From Bacillota bacterium (lineage in GTDB: Bacteria > Bacillota > Limnochordia > Darwinibacteriales > Darwinibacteriaceae): a stretch of 7,493 nt of DNA. This document shows, piece after piece, positions 1 through 5,740 of the stretch. The notes under the pieces were generated by a model. It worked only from the letters and a program-made list of their open reading frames with translations, was not told the DNA's origin and did not search any database. Within the stretch, counting starts at the first letter, position 1; every line of letters starts with the position of its first letter. A program made the position numbers and the translations under genes. Location: contig JAAZLB010000200.1 of assembly GCA_012799535.1 (NCBI GenBank), positions 1 through 7,493 of the forward strand. Reading direction: 5' to 3'.

Positions 1-1371
1 CCCCAGGTGGCTTTAGTTATAGGTTTGCCCTGGCAAGGAGAGGGGCACTTGTACAATGGGGCCTTAGTGGTGCAAGCAGGTGAAATACTGGCCAGACACT
101 CAAAACGCAATTTGACTCAATTTCGCCTTTTTGATGAAAACACCTATTTCTCACCTGGGTCGAAGCATACGTTAGTCAAACTAGGCGACGAAGTTGTGGC
201 TATCGCCTTAGGCATGGAATTAGATTTGGAGCTTGCCATGGAGTTAAGACAGTTGGGAGCTACTCTAATTATTAACCCTTGTGCCATTCCCTTTGCAGTG
301 GGGGAGGAGTCAAGACATGAGGAAGACTTGCGAAAGGTCGCTGTAGCCAGTGGCTTGCCAGTACTCAGGGTTAATCAAGTGGGAGCTAATGACGAACTGA
401 TTTTCGCTGGCGGAAGTTTGGCCCTCGATTCTTCTGGTCAGTTGGTAGGCTATGTATCCAAATTTGTTGCTAGAGGGGTTCTAGTGGATCTGTCCGCCTT
501 GGAATATGTTGAGATGGGCAAGGAAGATGTAACCGCCCAAATTCATCAAGCCTTAGTTTTGGGCTTGAGGGATTATGTCCAAAAAAACGGGATGAGCAAG
601 GTGATTATCGGACTCTCGGGTGGGCTAGATTCCGCGGTAGTGGCCTGTCTAGCGGCGGAAGCTGTTGGTGTAGAAAATGTCTGGGGAATTACTCAACCAG
701 GTCCCTATTCTACCCCGAGCAGTGTGGAGGATGCCCAAGGCCTAGCTAACAACCTCGGAATCCGTTTTGACATCTTACCTATAGATAGTTTATATGGAGC
801 CATGCTTTTTTCTCTAGAAGAATACTTTGCGGGAACTGTCATGAATGTGGCGGAAGAAAATATTCAAGCCCGCCTCAGGGGTATTCTTCTCATGGCTTTG
901 TCTAACAAGTTTGGTGGTCTTGTGCTCAGTAATAGTAACAAAAGCGAGTTAGCAGTGGGTTATTGTACCTTGTATGGTGATATGAGTGGTGGTCTGGCTG
1001 TGATTGCTGATGTGTATAAAACCATGGTTTACCAATTGGCTTATTACATTAATCGAGAAAAGGAAATTATCCCGTGGAATACTATTGAAAAACCACCTTC
1101 TGCAGAATTGCGACCTAATCAGAGAGATGATGAAACTTTGCCTCCCTATGACATCCTGGACGGGATTATTGAAGCCTACTTGCATGGGGGCTTTACACCG
1201 GCTGAAATTACTGAGCAAGGTTACGCACCAGAAACAGTGCGATGGGTGACAAGGACTATTGACAATAATGATTACAAGCGAAGACAAGCGGCTTTGATTC
1301 TAAGGGTGACCACTCCCATTTTAGGACGAGAGCGTCAGATGCCCTTAAGCGCAAAAAAGCAATTTCAATAG
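1..1371 (+). CDS. nadE: NAD+ synthetase, glutamine-type architecture, 5' partial
   Basis: Makes NAD+ from deamido-NAD+ (nicotinate adenine dinucleotide) and ATP, the last step of NAD synthesis in the cytoplasm. The frame is open from base 1 and the GTG at 7 is internal, because the family usually has about 540 or more residues and the first part of the nitrilase domain is missing. Residues are numbered here from that GTG. The remaining nitrilase-like domain covers about residues 1-165 and keeps the catalytic-type Lys33 (103-105) and the FDE..YF..G stretch. The synthetase domain has the PP-loop SGGLDSA at 204-210 (616-636), NKSELAVGYCTLYGD, PPSAELRP and a C-terminal YKRRQA. The expected nucleophile Cys of the ICED-type motif is Gly69 (211-213), in LGMELD, so glutamine hydrolysis is doubtful and ammonia may be the nitrogen source. 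That is inference. The gene ends 16 bp before the acetyltransferase gene, probably in the same operon. Confidence 0.93.
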   Translation, partial: PQVALVIGLPWQGEGHLYNGALVVQAGEILARHSKRNLTQFRLFDENTYFSPGSKHTLVKLGDEVVAIALGMELDLELAMELRQLGATLIINPCAIPFAVGEESRHEEDLRKVAVASGLPVLRVNQVGANDELIFAGGSLALDSSGQLVGYVSKFVARGVLVDLSALEYVEMGKEDVTAQIHQALVLGLRDYVQKNGMSKVIIGLSGGLDSAVVACLAAEAVGVENVWGITQPGPYSTPSSVEDAQGLANNLGIRFDILPIDSLYGAMLFSLEEYFAGTVMNVAEENIQARLRGILLMALSNKFGGLVLSNSNKSELAVGYCTLYGDMSGGLAVIADVYKTMVYQLAYYINREKEIIPWNTIEKPPSAELRPNQRDDETLPPYDILDGIIEAYLHGGFTPAEITEQGYAPETVRWVTRTIDNNDYKRRQAALILRVTTPILGRERQMPLSAKKQFQ

Positions 1372-1387
1372 GCATGGAGGCGAAAAA

Positions 1388-1933
1388 ATGTATACTGGTG
1401 AAAAAGTACGATTGCGAGAATATCGTAAAGAAGATGCGCCACAGGCTCAAGCTTATATAAATGATCCCGAAATAAAACGCTTGCTGGGGGGACCTCCTTT
1501 TCTACTCACCTTGTGGGATGAGGAAAAGTGGGTTGCTCAACAATCGGCTAGGTCAGATAATTACAGTTTCGCTATTGAGACTTTAAGTGACAACCGATAT
1601 ATTGGTGGCTGCGGTATTAACCATTTGGACTGGAAAAACAGGGTTGTGGAGTTAGGTATCTTTATTGGGGATAAGGCTTATTGGGATCGGGGATATGGAA
1701 CAGATGCTCTAAAGGTCTTGTTGCGATTTGTTTTCGAGCAACTGAATATGCATAAGGTAAGCCTTCGGGTGTTATCTTTCAATGCCCGGGCGCAGAAAGT
1801 GTATAAACGCTTAGGTTTTCAAGAGGAAGGACGTTTACGGGAAGAACGCTTTGTGGATGGGGAATACTATGATTTAGTGATTATGGGCTTACTTAAGGAA
1901 GAATATTACGCGACTAAAGAGGAGTCTAAATGA
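1388..1933 (+). CDS. GNAT family N-acetyltransferase (RimJ/RimL/SpeG-like)
   Basis: A 181-residue cytoplasmic enzyme expected to move an acetyl group from acetyl-CoA to an amine; the substrate cannot be told from sequence. It begins with the RimJ/RimL-style opening GEKVRLREYRKED. The acetyl-CoA pyrophosphate-binding loop is RGYGTDA (residues 101-107), after the beta-strand VELGIFIG. The late family signature is N132-A133...VYKRLGF (138-144), followed by EEGRLREERFVDGEYYD, typical of this subfamily. Length is normal for a single GNAT domain. The ATG is supported by GGAGG at 1376-1380, 7 nt upstream. The TGA overlaps the ATG of the next gene (ATGA, 1930-1933), which suggests translational coupling. 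Candidate substrates include a ribosomal protein N-terminus, a polyamine or a small-molecule amine, and nothing here decides between them. Confidence 0.9.
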   Translation: MYTGEKVRLREYRKEDAPQAQAYINDPEIKRLLGGPPFLLTLWDEEKWVAQQSARSDNYSFAIETLSDNRYIGGCGINHLDWKNRVVELGIFIGDKAYWDRGYGTDALKVLLRFVFEQLNMHKVSLRVLSFNARAQKVYKRLGFQEEGRLREERFVDGEYYDLVIMGLLKEEYYATKEESK

Positions 1934-2610
1934 ACTCGATTCCCATTTTATACGAAGATAATCATCTGTTAGTGGTGGTGAAGCCACCCAATCTTTTGTC
2001 CCAAGCAGATCAAACTGGTGACGAGGATTTGCTTACATTGCTCAAGGAATACATTAAAGAAACCTATAACAAGCCTGGCAATGTTTATCTAGGCCTGGTT
2101 CATCGTTTAGACCGCCCAGTAGGTGGGATAATGGTCTTTGCCAAAACTTCCAAGGCGGCGGGACGTCTCTCAGAACAAATTCGGGAAGGCACTTTCGGTA
2201 GGGGGTATCTAACAGTTGTGGAAGGGCATCCACAACCACTTAAGGGCACGCTACGCAATTATCTGGTGAAGGATCGGCAAACAAATTTGGTTACGGTAGT
2301 GAAGCCCAATGTTCCTGGTGCTCAAGAGGCTGTGTTGGATTACAAGGTGATTGACATGATTTCTACCCACAGCTTGGTTCGCATTCAATTACGGACGGGA
2401 CGCTCCCACCAGATTAGGGTACAAATGGCCGAAATTGGCCATCCCCTAGTGGGGGATCAACGCTATGGACCCCGCAGTAATAAAAGACAACAGATTGCTT
2501 TGTGGGCGGAGCGCATTTCGTTTGTCCATCCTACAACTAAAGAAGAACTGGAGTTTGTTCAACCACCGCCCGTTACAAAACCGTGGACCGAATTTAGACA
2601 TAAAGCCTGA
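1930..2610 (+). CDS. RluA-family RNA pseudouridine synthase, no S4 domain
   Basis: Isomerises uridine to pseudouridine in a structured RNA (rRNA or tRNA); the target site cannot be assigned. At 226 residues it consists of the catalytic domain alone, without the N-terminal S4 RNA-binding domain found in RluC and RluD. It opens with the usual ILYEDNHLLVVVKPP strand. The catalytic motif is HRLDRPVGG (residues 58-66), with Asp61 as the nucleophile. The second conserved block is RTGRSHQIRVQ (155-165), followed by GHPLVGDQRYG. The start ATG overlaps the stop of the acetyltransferase gene, and AGAGGAG (1918-1924) lies 5 nt upstream inside that gene. The TGA stop lies in the 5' arm of the terminator that ends the operon. 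Confidence 0.92.
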   Translation: MNSIPILYEDNHLLVVVKPPNLLSQADQTGDEDLLTLLKEYIKETYNKPGNVYLGLVHRLDRPVGGIMVFAKTSKAAGRLSEQIREGTFGRGYLTVVEGHPQPLKGTLRNYLVKDRQTNLVTVVKPNVPGAQEAVLDYKVIDMISTHSLVRIQLRTGRSHQIRVQMAEIGHPLVGDQRYGPRSNKRQQIALWAERISFVHPTTKEELEFVQPPPVTKPWTEFRHKA

Positions 2611-2635
2611 CCTTAGGGGTCAGGCTTTATTTTTT
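2602..2635 (+). terminator. Intrinsic terminator of the nadE-GNAT-pseudouridine synthase unit
   Basis: A perfect 11-bp stem pairs AAAGCCTGACC (2602-2612) with GGTCAGGCTTT (2618-2628) around a 5-nt loop, followed by a run of six T (2630-2635). The T run is on the plus strand only. On the minus strand the hairpin is followed by mixed sequence, so it is a weak terminator for the converging phosphoesterase gene. The stop codons of both convergent genes lie inside its arms. Confidence 0.93.
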
Positions 2636-3084
2636 AAGACAACTTTTTCTACAGTCGCTTTGTCATCGAGTGTTAAAATGGCCATGGTAATGGGAAGTAT
2701 AAAACGACGGGGCCCGGCGTTACCTGGATTGATGAGCAAAATTCCATCTCTTTTTTCCTCTAAGAAGCGATGAGAGTGACCGAAAACCACTAGATCAGCT
2801 TGTTCAGTAGTGAGGATTAGGTCATCTATATTGTGTACCAACGCAATTGACCACTTGCCCACGTTCAACCGCTCGGTGATCTTGAGAGAATTAGCCCAGG
2901 GTTCCACATCCACATTACCCCTCACGGCAGTGGTAGGAGCGATTTGCGTTAGTTCTTGGAGCACTTGGGGATTACCTATGTCTCCGGCATGGAGAATGAG
3001 ATCACAACTTTGTAATAATTGTTTGACTTGGTTGCGTAATAATCCGTGGGTGTCTGATATAAGACCAATTCTAACTGCTGACAT
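2620..3084 (-). CDS. YfcE/MJ0936-type metallophosphoesterase (putative phosphodiesterase)
   Basis: A 154-residue cytoplasmic calcineurin-like phosphoesterase, expected to hydrolyse phosphodiester bonds with a two-metal centre; the natural substrate is unknown. The metal-binding motifs appear in order: SDTHG (Asp11, His13), HAGD (Asp35), RGNVD (Asn57), VHNID (His84) and GHSH (His103, His105). The Gly that usually follows the fourth-motif His is replaced by Asn85, a minor deviation. Length is normal for the small YfcE/MJ0936 group. The ATG at 3084 has a GGGAG ribosome binding site 8 nt upstream. The gene begins 17 bp after the stop of the NhaC-type transporter with no terminator between them, so it is probably the second gene of the riboswitch-controlled transcript. 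It converges on the pseudouridine synthase gene with 9 bp between stops. Its role beside a transporter is not clear from the sequence. Confidence 0.92.
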   Translation of the reverse strand: MSAVRIGLISDTHGLLRNQVKQLLQSCDLILHAGDIGNPQVLQELTQIAPTTAVRGNVDVEPWANSLKITERLNVGKWSIALVHNIDDLILTTEQADLVVFGHSHRFLEEKRDGILLINPGNAGPRRFILPITMAILTLDDKATVEKVVLKNKA

Positions 3085-3101
3085 GTAGAGTTCTCCCTTT
3101 C

Positions 3102-4667
3102 TTATGCAGTGACATTAGGGGCGGAGCGCAGAGTTATGACGTGGGCAATTTTTAGGCCAATGACCATGAGCACTGCAGAGGCACCCAAGGAAACTAGACC
3201 ACCGATGCTACTGCTTAATCCTACCATAGTAATCAGAATGCCAGCCACAACATAGCCGATGAAGCTGATACTCGCTACAAAGATTGCATAGGGTAGCTGC
3301 GTACTAACGTGTTCGATGTGATCACATTGGGCCCCAGTAGACGAAAGAATTGTAGTATCAGAAATGGGAGAACAATGGTCACCGAAGACTGCTCCAGCTA
3401 ATACTGCTGCTATCATGATTAAGGTGATCTCTGGATCGAAGATCAAAGCAAAGTCAATGGCAATAGGTACCATGATCGCAAAGGTGCCCCACGAGGTACC
3501 TGTGGCAAAGGCAATCAGACCTGCCAATGCAAAGACAAGGGCTGGATATAAAAAGGGTGGCAAGGTCTTGCCTAAGCTATTGGCTAGATAGACCCCAGTG
3601 TTTAATTCACCAATAATTGAGCCAATGGTCCAAGCAAAGATCAAGATAGTAATCGCCGGTAACATACTCTTAGTACCTTTGACGGCCGCTTCTGGCAATT
3701 GCTTGAGTGTTAAGACTTGTCTGGGTAAGAAGAGTACTAGACTTAAGACGATTGCCCAAAAGCCACCAATTTTCAAAGCTGTAGCGGCATCTGTCTCTTG
3801 AATAGCCCCTAGGAAGGAGATTCCGCCAGCGAAGTAGCCGCCTGTGTAGGCCATGGCAATTATGGTAAAGAGCACTAACCCACCAATAGGGATGATCAAA
3901 TCCCAGATGGTGCCCTTAGGGTTAATGATGGTATCTTCTACCTGGACAACACTTTCTCCTTTAGGACCGTGGACATTCCCCGTGGTTATGGCTAAATATT
4001 CGTGCTGGGCCATGGGTCCAAATTCTAGATCACTAAGGGATAGTACCGCCACCATAGCTAAGGTTAGTAGAGCGTACAAATTCATAGGAATTAGCTTTAA
4101 GAAAGAAATAAAGGGGTCAAGACCAATTCCTTCTGTTCTAAATTTATCGCCCATAGTGGACATCACTGTGACTACCCAGCTAGAGATGGGGGCAATAATG
4201 CAGACGGGGGCAGCGGTAGAGTCAATTATGTAGGCTAATTTAGCTCGGGAAACTTTAAACTTATCCGTCACTGGTCGCATTACGGTACCTACTGTGAGGG
4301 AATTAAAATAGTCATCTATAAAGATGAGTACGCCTAGAATCAAAGTGGCAATTTGGGCCCCTTGGCGCGACTTAATTCTTTTTTCGGCCCATACTCCGTA
4401 TTCCCTGGAGCCACCAGCCATGGTCACTAGATGGACCAGGATACCTAGGAAGACTAAGAAAATGAGGATGGACAGGTTCCAACTATCAGAGACACTAGAC
4501 CACATGGTGGAAAGGGTGTGGCCTACAGCTGTAATGGGGTTACCACCTGCCAAGATCAAAGCTCCAGACAGCGCCCCTGCGAGTAAAGAGGGGATGACTT
4601 TTTTTGTTGCTAGGGCTAGAGTGATGGACAAAATTGGGGGGAGTAAACTCAAAAATTGATAATCCAC
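3102..4667 (-). CDS. NhaC-superfamily transporter under lysine riboswitch (candidate lysine transporter, LysW-type)
   Basis: A polytopic inner-membrane protein of 521 residues with about a dozen hydrophobic segments. NhaC-superfamily hallmarks are FIDDYFNSLTVGTVMRP (about residues 116-132), ATGTSWGTFAIMVPIA (388-403) and FGDHCSPISDTTILSS (428-443). The family includes Na+/H+ and malate/lactate antiporters. The GTG at 4667 is chosen as start because the product then begins DYQFLSLLPPILSI, as family members do, and GGGAG lies 11 nt upstream. The frame stays open to an ATG at 4832, but those 55 codons would run through the riboswitch leader and its terminator. The lysine riboswitch upstream suggests that it imports lysine, as proposed in the literature for L-box-linked NhaC-like genes (LysW), or that it exchanges Na+/H+ in connection with lysine metabolism. 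The substrate is inferred from regulation only. Confidence 0.92.
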   Translation of the reverse strand: MDYQFLSLLPPILSITLALATKKVIPSLLAGALSGALILAGGNPITAVGHTLSTMWSSVSDSWNLSILIFLVFLGILVHLVTMAGGSREYGVWAEKRIKSRQGAQIATLILGVLIFIDDYFNSLTVGTVMRPVTDKFKVSRAKLAYIIDSTAAPVCIIAPISSWVVTVMSTMGDKFRTEGIGLDPFISFLKLIPMNLYALLTLAMVAVLSLSDLEFGPMAQHEYLAITTGNVHGPKGESVVQVEDTIINPKGTIWDLIIPIGGLVLFTIIAMAYTGGYFAGGISFLGAIQETDAATALKIGGFWAIVLSLVLFLPRQVLTLKQLPEAAVKGTKSMLPAITILIFAWTIGSIIGELNTGVYLANSLGKTLPPFLYPALVFALAGLIAFATGTSWGTFAIMVPIAIDFALIFDPEITLIMIAAVLAGAVFGDHCSPISDTTILSSTGAQCDHIEHVSTQLPYAIFVASISFIGYVVAGILITMVGLSSSIGGLVSLGASAVLMVIGLKIAHVITLRSAPNVTA

Positions 4668-4678
4668 GGGGTAATCAG

Positions 4679-4683
4679 CTCCC
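4679..4683 (-). promoter_or_regulatory. Ribosome binding site that sets the GTG start of the NhaC-type gene
   Basis: On the minus strand AAAAAAGGGAG comes directly after the terminator T-tract, and its GGGAG core is 11 nt upstream of the GTG at 4667. The spacing is slightly long, but no other purine-rich site serves a start in this frame. It lies outside the terminator stem, so the riboswitch probably acts on transcription rather than on translation. Confidence 0.7.
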
Positions 4684-4695
4684 TTTTTTATTTTG

Positions 4696-4728
4696 AAAAA
4701 CAAAAACAGCCTAATGTCTAGGCTGTTT
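4696..4728 (-). terminator. Riboswitch-controlled intrinsic terminator
   Basis: On the minus strand AAACAGCCTA (4728-4719) pairs perfectly with TAGGCTGTTT (4713-4704) around the loop GACAT, followed by TTGTTTTT (4703-4696). It lies between the lysine aptamer and the transporter start, the standard place for an L-box attenuator in Firmicutes. High lysine should favour it and stop transcription before the transporter gene. Confidence 0.92.
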
Positions 4729-4753
4729 GCAAGGTCGAATCTGGAAACAGCCT
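4720..4753 (-). promoter_or_regulatory. Antiterminator helix competing with the terminator
   Basis: On the minus strand AGGCTGTTT (4753-4745) is a perfect 9-nt complement of AAACAGCCT (4728-4720), which is the 5' arm of the terminator. It repeats the sequence of the terminator's own 3' arm. The two helices exclude each other, so pairing here would let transcription continue when lysine is low. Confidence 0.8.
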
Positions 4754-4771
4754 CATCAATCAACTCCCTTC

Positions 4772-4954
4772 GGTGTGATAGTCCTCCACTGTAGTTTGGG
4801 ATTGCTACAGTGACAGTTGTGCACTTTTTCAATGCACACCCAGCCTAATTAACGGGGATTAGTTAGACTTCGGCAGCGATTCCTTTCCTCAAAGTTCATC
4901 AGCTTCCCCAGCTTCTTCTAAGAGTACTAATAATAACTGCGCCTCTACCTCACC
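4772..4954 (-). promoter_or_regulatory. Lysine riboswitch (L-box) aptamer
   Basis: A lysine-sensing RNA element in the leader of the transporter gene. The closing helix P1 pairs GGTGAGGTAG (4954-4945) with CTATCACACC (4781-4772), with one A-A mismatch and one G-U pair. Conserved segments follow in L-box order on the minus strand: GTAGAGGCGC, TTAGTAC (loop-E-like part of P2), CGCTGCCGAAG, GGCTGGGTGTGCATTGAA and GTGGAGGACTATC. P3 is CTAACTAAT with ATTAATTAG (one mismatch) around a short C-rich loop. P4 is the hairpin at GTGCATTGAAAAAGTGCAC. P5 is a perfect 8-bp stem, CACTGTAG with CTACAGTG. The match to the B. subtilis lysC leader was made from memory of its conserved blocks. The terminator downstream predicts that lysine switches the gene off. 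Confidence 0.95.
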
Positions 4955-4990
4955 AGTAGCGATGAGGCGTTTTATTCAATTGTTGAGCTA

Positions 4991-5019
4991 ATTATACAAG
5001 ACTATTCTGGCTTTGTCAA
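4991..5019 (-). promoter_or_regulatory. SigA-type promoter of the lysine-controlled transporter unit
   Basis: On the minus strand TTGACA (5019-5014) and TATAAT (4996-4991) are separated by exactly 17 nt, a perfect consensus for the housekeeping sigma factor. The -35 box lies within the last codons of the SIMPL gene, and the -10 box starts 5 nt beyond its stop. Transcription should begin at an A near 4984. The promoter itself looks strong, which fits control by attenuation downstream. Confidence 0.92.
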
Positions 5020-5715
5020 TTCGGCACGGAAGGTGGCGTTGACAGTCACGGAGACCTTCAGTTGACCGGGCATGAATACGTCGGCCAACTCCGTAACTGC
5101 ACTGATTCCCTCAGCCCCATATTCTGGACCATAAGAATAGGTTTCTTCCACACTTTCTAGAATTAAATTGGTGGAATCGTTGGCAGTGGCTAGTAGGCCA
5201 GCCTTCCACCAAGCATCTTCCATGGCCCGTTTAAAGGCTTCTTCTTTAGGGGTAAGATAATCCTGTACTCCATACTGTAACCCGTAAATAATGTTGGCAC
5301 CCGCGGCGGTGGCTTGATCCAAAAATTCGGCCACTTTGGTCAAATCCAAAACTTGCACTTCGAAGACGTGACGAATGGTGAACCCTTCTGGTATTAATTG
5401 TCGGGTGGATTCGTCCCAACTCTCCCTCCGATACATATTAAACTCAGAAGTTTTGATCACTTCAGGAGGAGCGAATTGGGAGAAGACTGCGATTAAAGCT
5501 TGGATGGTTTCGTTGCTTTGGGCGAGGGCAATTTCTGCGGTGTCCCCGTCGGTCTGGGCCCCAATCCACATTTGCACTTTGGTGGGGGAAACCCGCACAT
5601 CGCCGGTGCCCTGCACCTTAATAGTAAAGCCCTCAGCGGAGGCGTTGCTTATTCCCATTATGCTCATAAGCAACACTAATACTAAAGTGGATACGAACAT
5701 TACCTTTTTATCCAC
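5002..5715 (-). CDS. Secreted SIMPL-domain (YggE-like) protein
   Basis: A 237-residue exported protein of the SIMPL/DUF541 family, which includes the oxidative-stress protein YggE; its biochemical role is not established. Residues 1-27 form a signal peptide: a basic start MDKK, the hydrophobic core VMFVSTLVLVLLMSIMG, and a likely signal peptidase I cleavage after ASA (25-27). The mature part opens with the family pattern FTIKVQGTGDVRVSPTKVQMWIG, in which the G.G.V...P spacing is typical. It later has GFTIRHVFEVQV and ends with a VSVTVNATFRA strand. No lipobox or C-terminal anchor is visible. The start is GTG at 5715, with AAGGAAGTGG about 9 nt upstream. It lies 25 bp after the metal ATPase gene, most likely in one operon. 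Its last codons contain the -35 box of the next promoter. Confidence 0.88.
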   Translation of the reverse strand: MDKKVMFVSTLVLVLLMSIMGISNASAEGFTIKVQGTGDVRVSPTKVQMWIGAQTDGDTAEIALAQSNETIQALIAVFSQFAPPEVIKTSEFNMYRRESWDESTRQLIPEGFTIRHVFEVQVLDLTKVAEFLDQATAAGANIIYGLQYGVQDYLTPKEEAFKRAMEDAWWKAGLLATANDSTNLILESVEETYSYGPEYGAEGISAVTELADVFMPGQLKVSVTVNATFRAELTKPE

Positions 5716-5740
5716 GCTACCACTTCCTTTTTCTGTAATG

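Larger units (their letters stand above)
4668..5001 (-). other. 334-bp intergenic region, entirely regulatory leader
   Basis: In minus-strand order the region holds the -10 box, a predicted start of transcription near 4984, a short 5' segment that can pair with other parts of the leader, the lysine aptamer, the antiterminator, the terminator, and the ribosome binding site of the transporter gene. I see no coding sequence in it. Confidence 0.85.

Noticed and set aside
7..9. The GTG at 7 as the start of nadE.
   Set aside because: A start here would remove the first part of the nitrilase domain, and the frame is open upstream to the window edge.
949..1287. A minus-strand open frame of 112 codons opposite nadE.
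   Set aside because: It overlaps the conserved synthetase domain on the other strand, and the product shows no recognisable motif.
3364..4233. Several open frames on the plus strand opposite the transporter gene.
   Set aside because: They are antisense to a well-supported membrane protein, resemble no family, and lack convincing ribosome binding sites.
4668..4832. An N-terminal extension of the transporter from an ATG at 4832.
   Set aside because: These codons run through the end of the riboswitch, the antiterminator and the terminator hairpin. The encoded peptide is hydrophilic and unlike the family, and no ribosome binding site precedes that ATG. The GTG at 4667 fits the family start.
4772..4954. 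A T-box leader instead of a lysine riboswitch.
   Set aside because: No T-box consensus sequence or specifier arrangement is seen, whereas the conserved L-box blocks occur in the right order with matching helices.
4940..4974. A plus-strand intrinsic terminator formed by CGCCTC/GAGGCG followed by TTTTATT.
   Set aside because: No plus-strand gene lies upstream of it for more than 2 kb beyond the operon terminator at 2602, and the sequence is explained as the 5' part of the minus-strand riboswitch leader.
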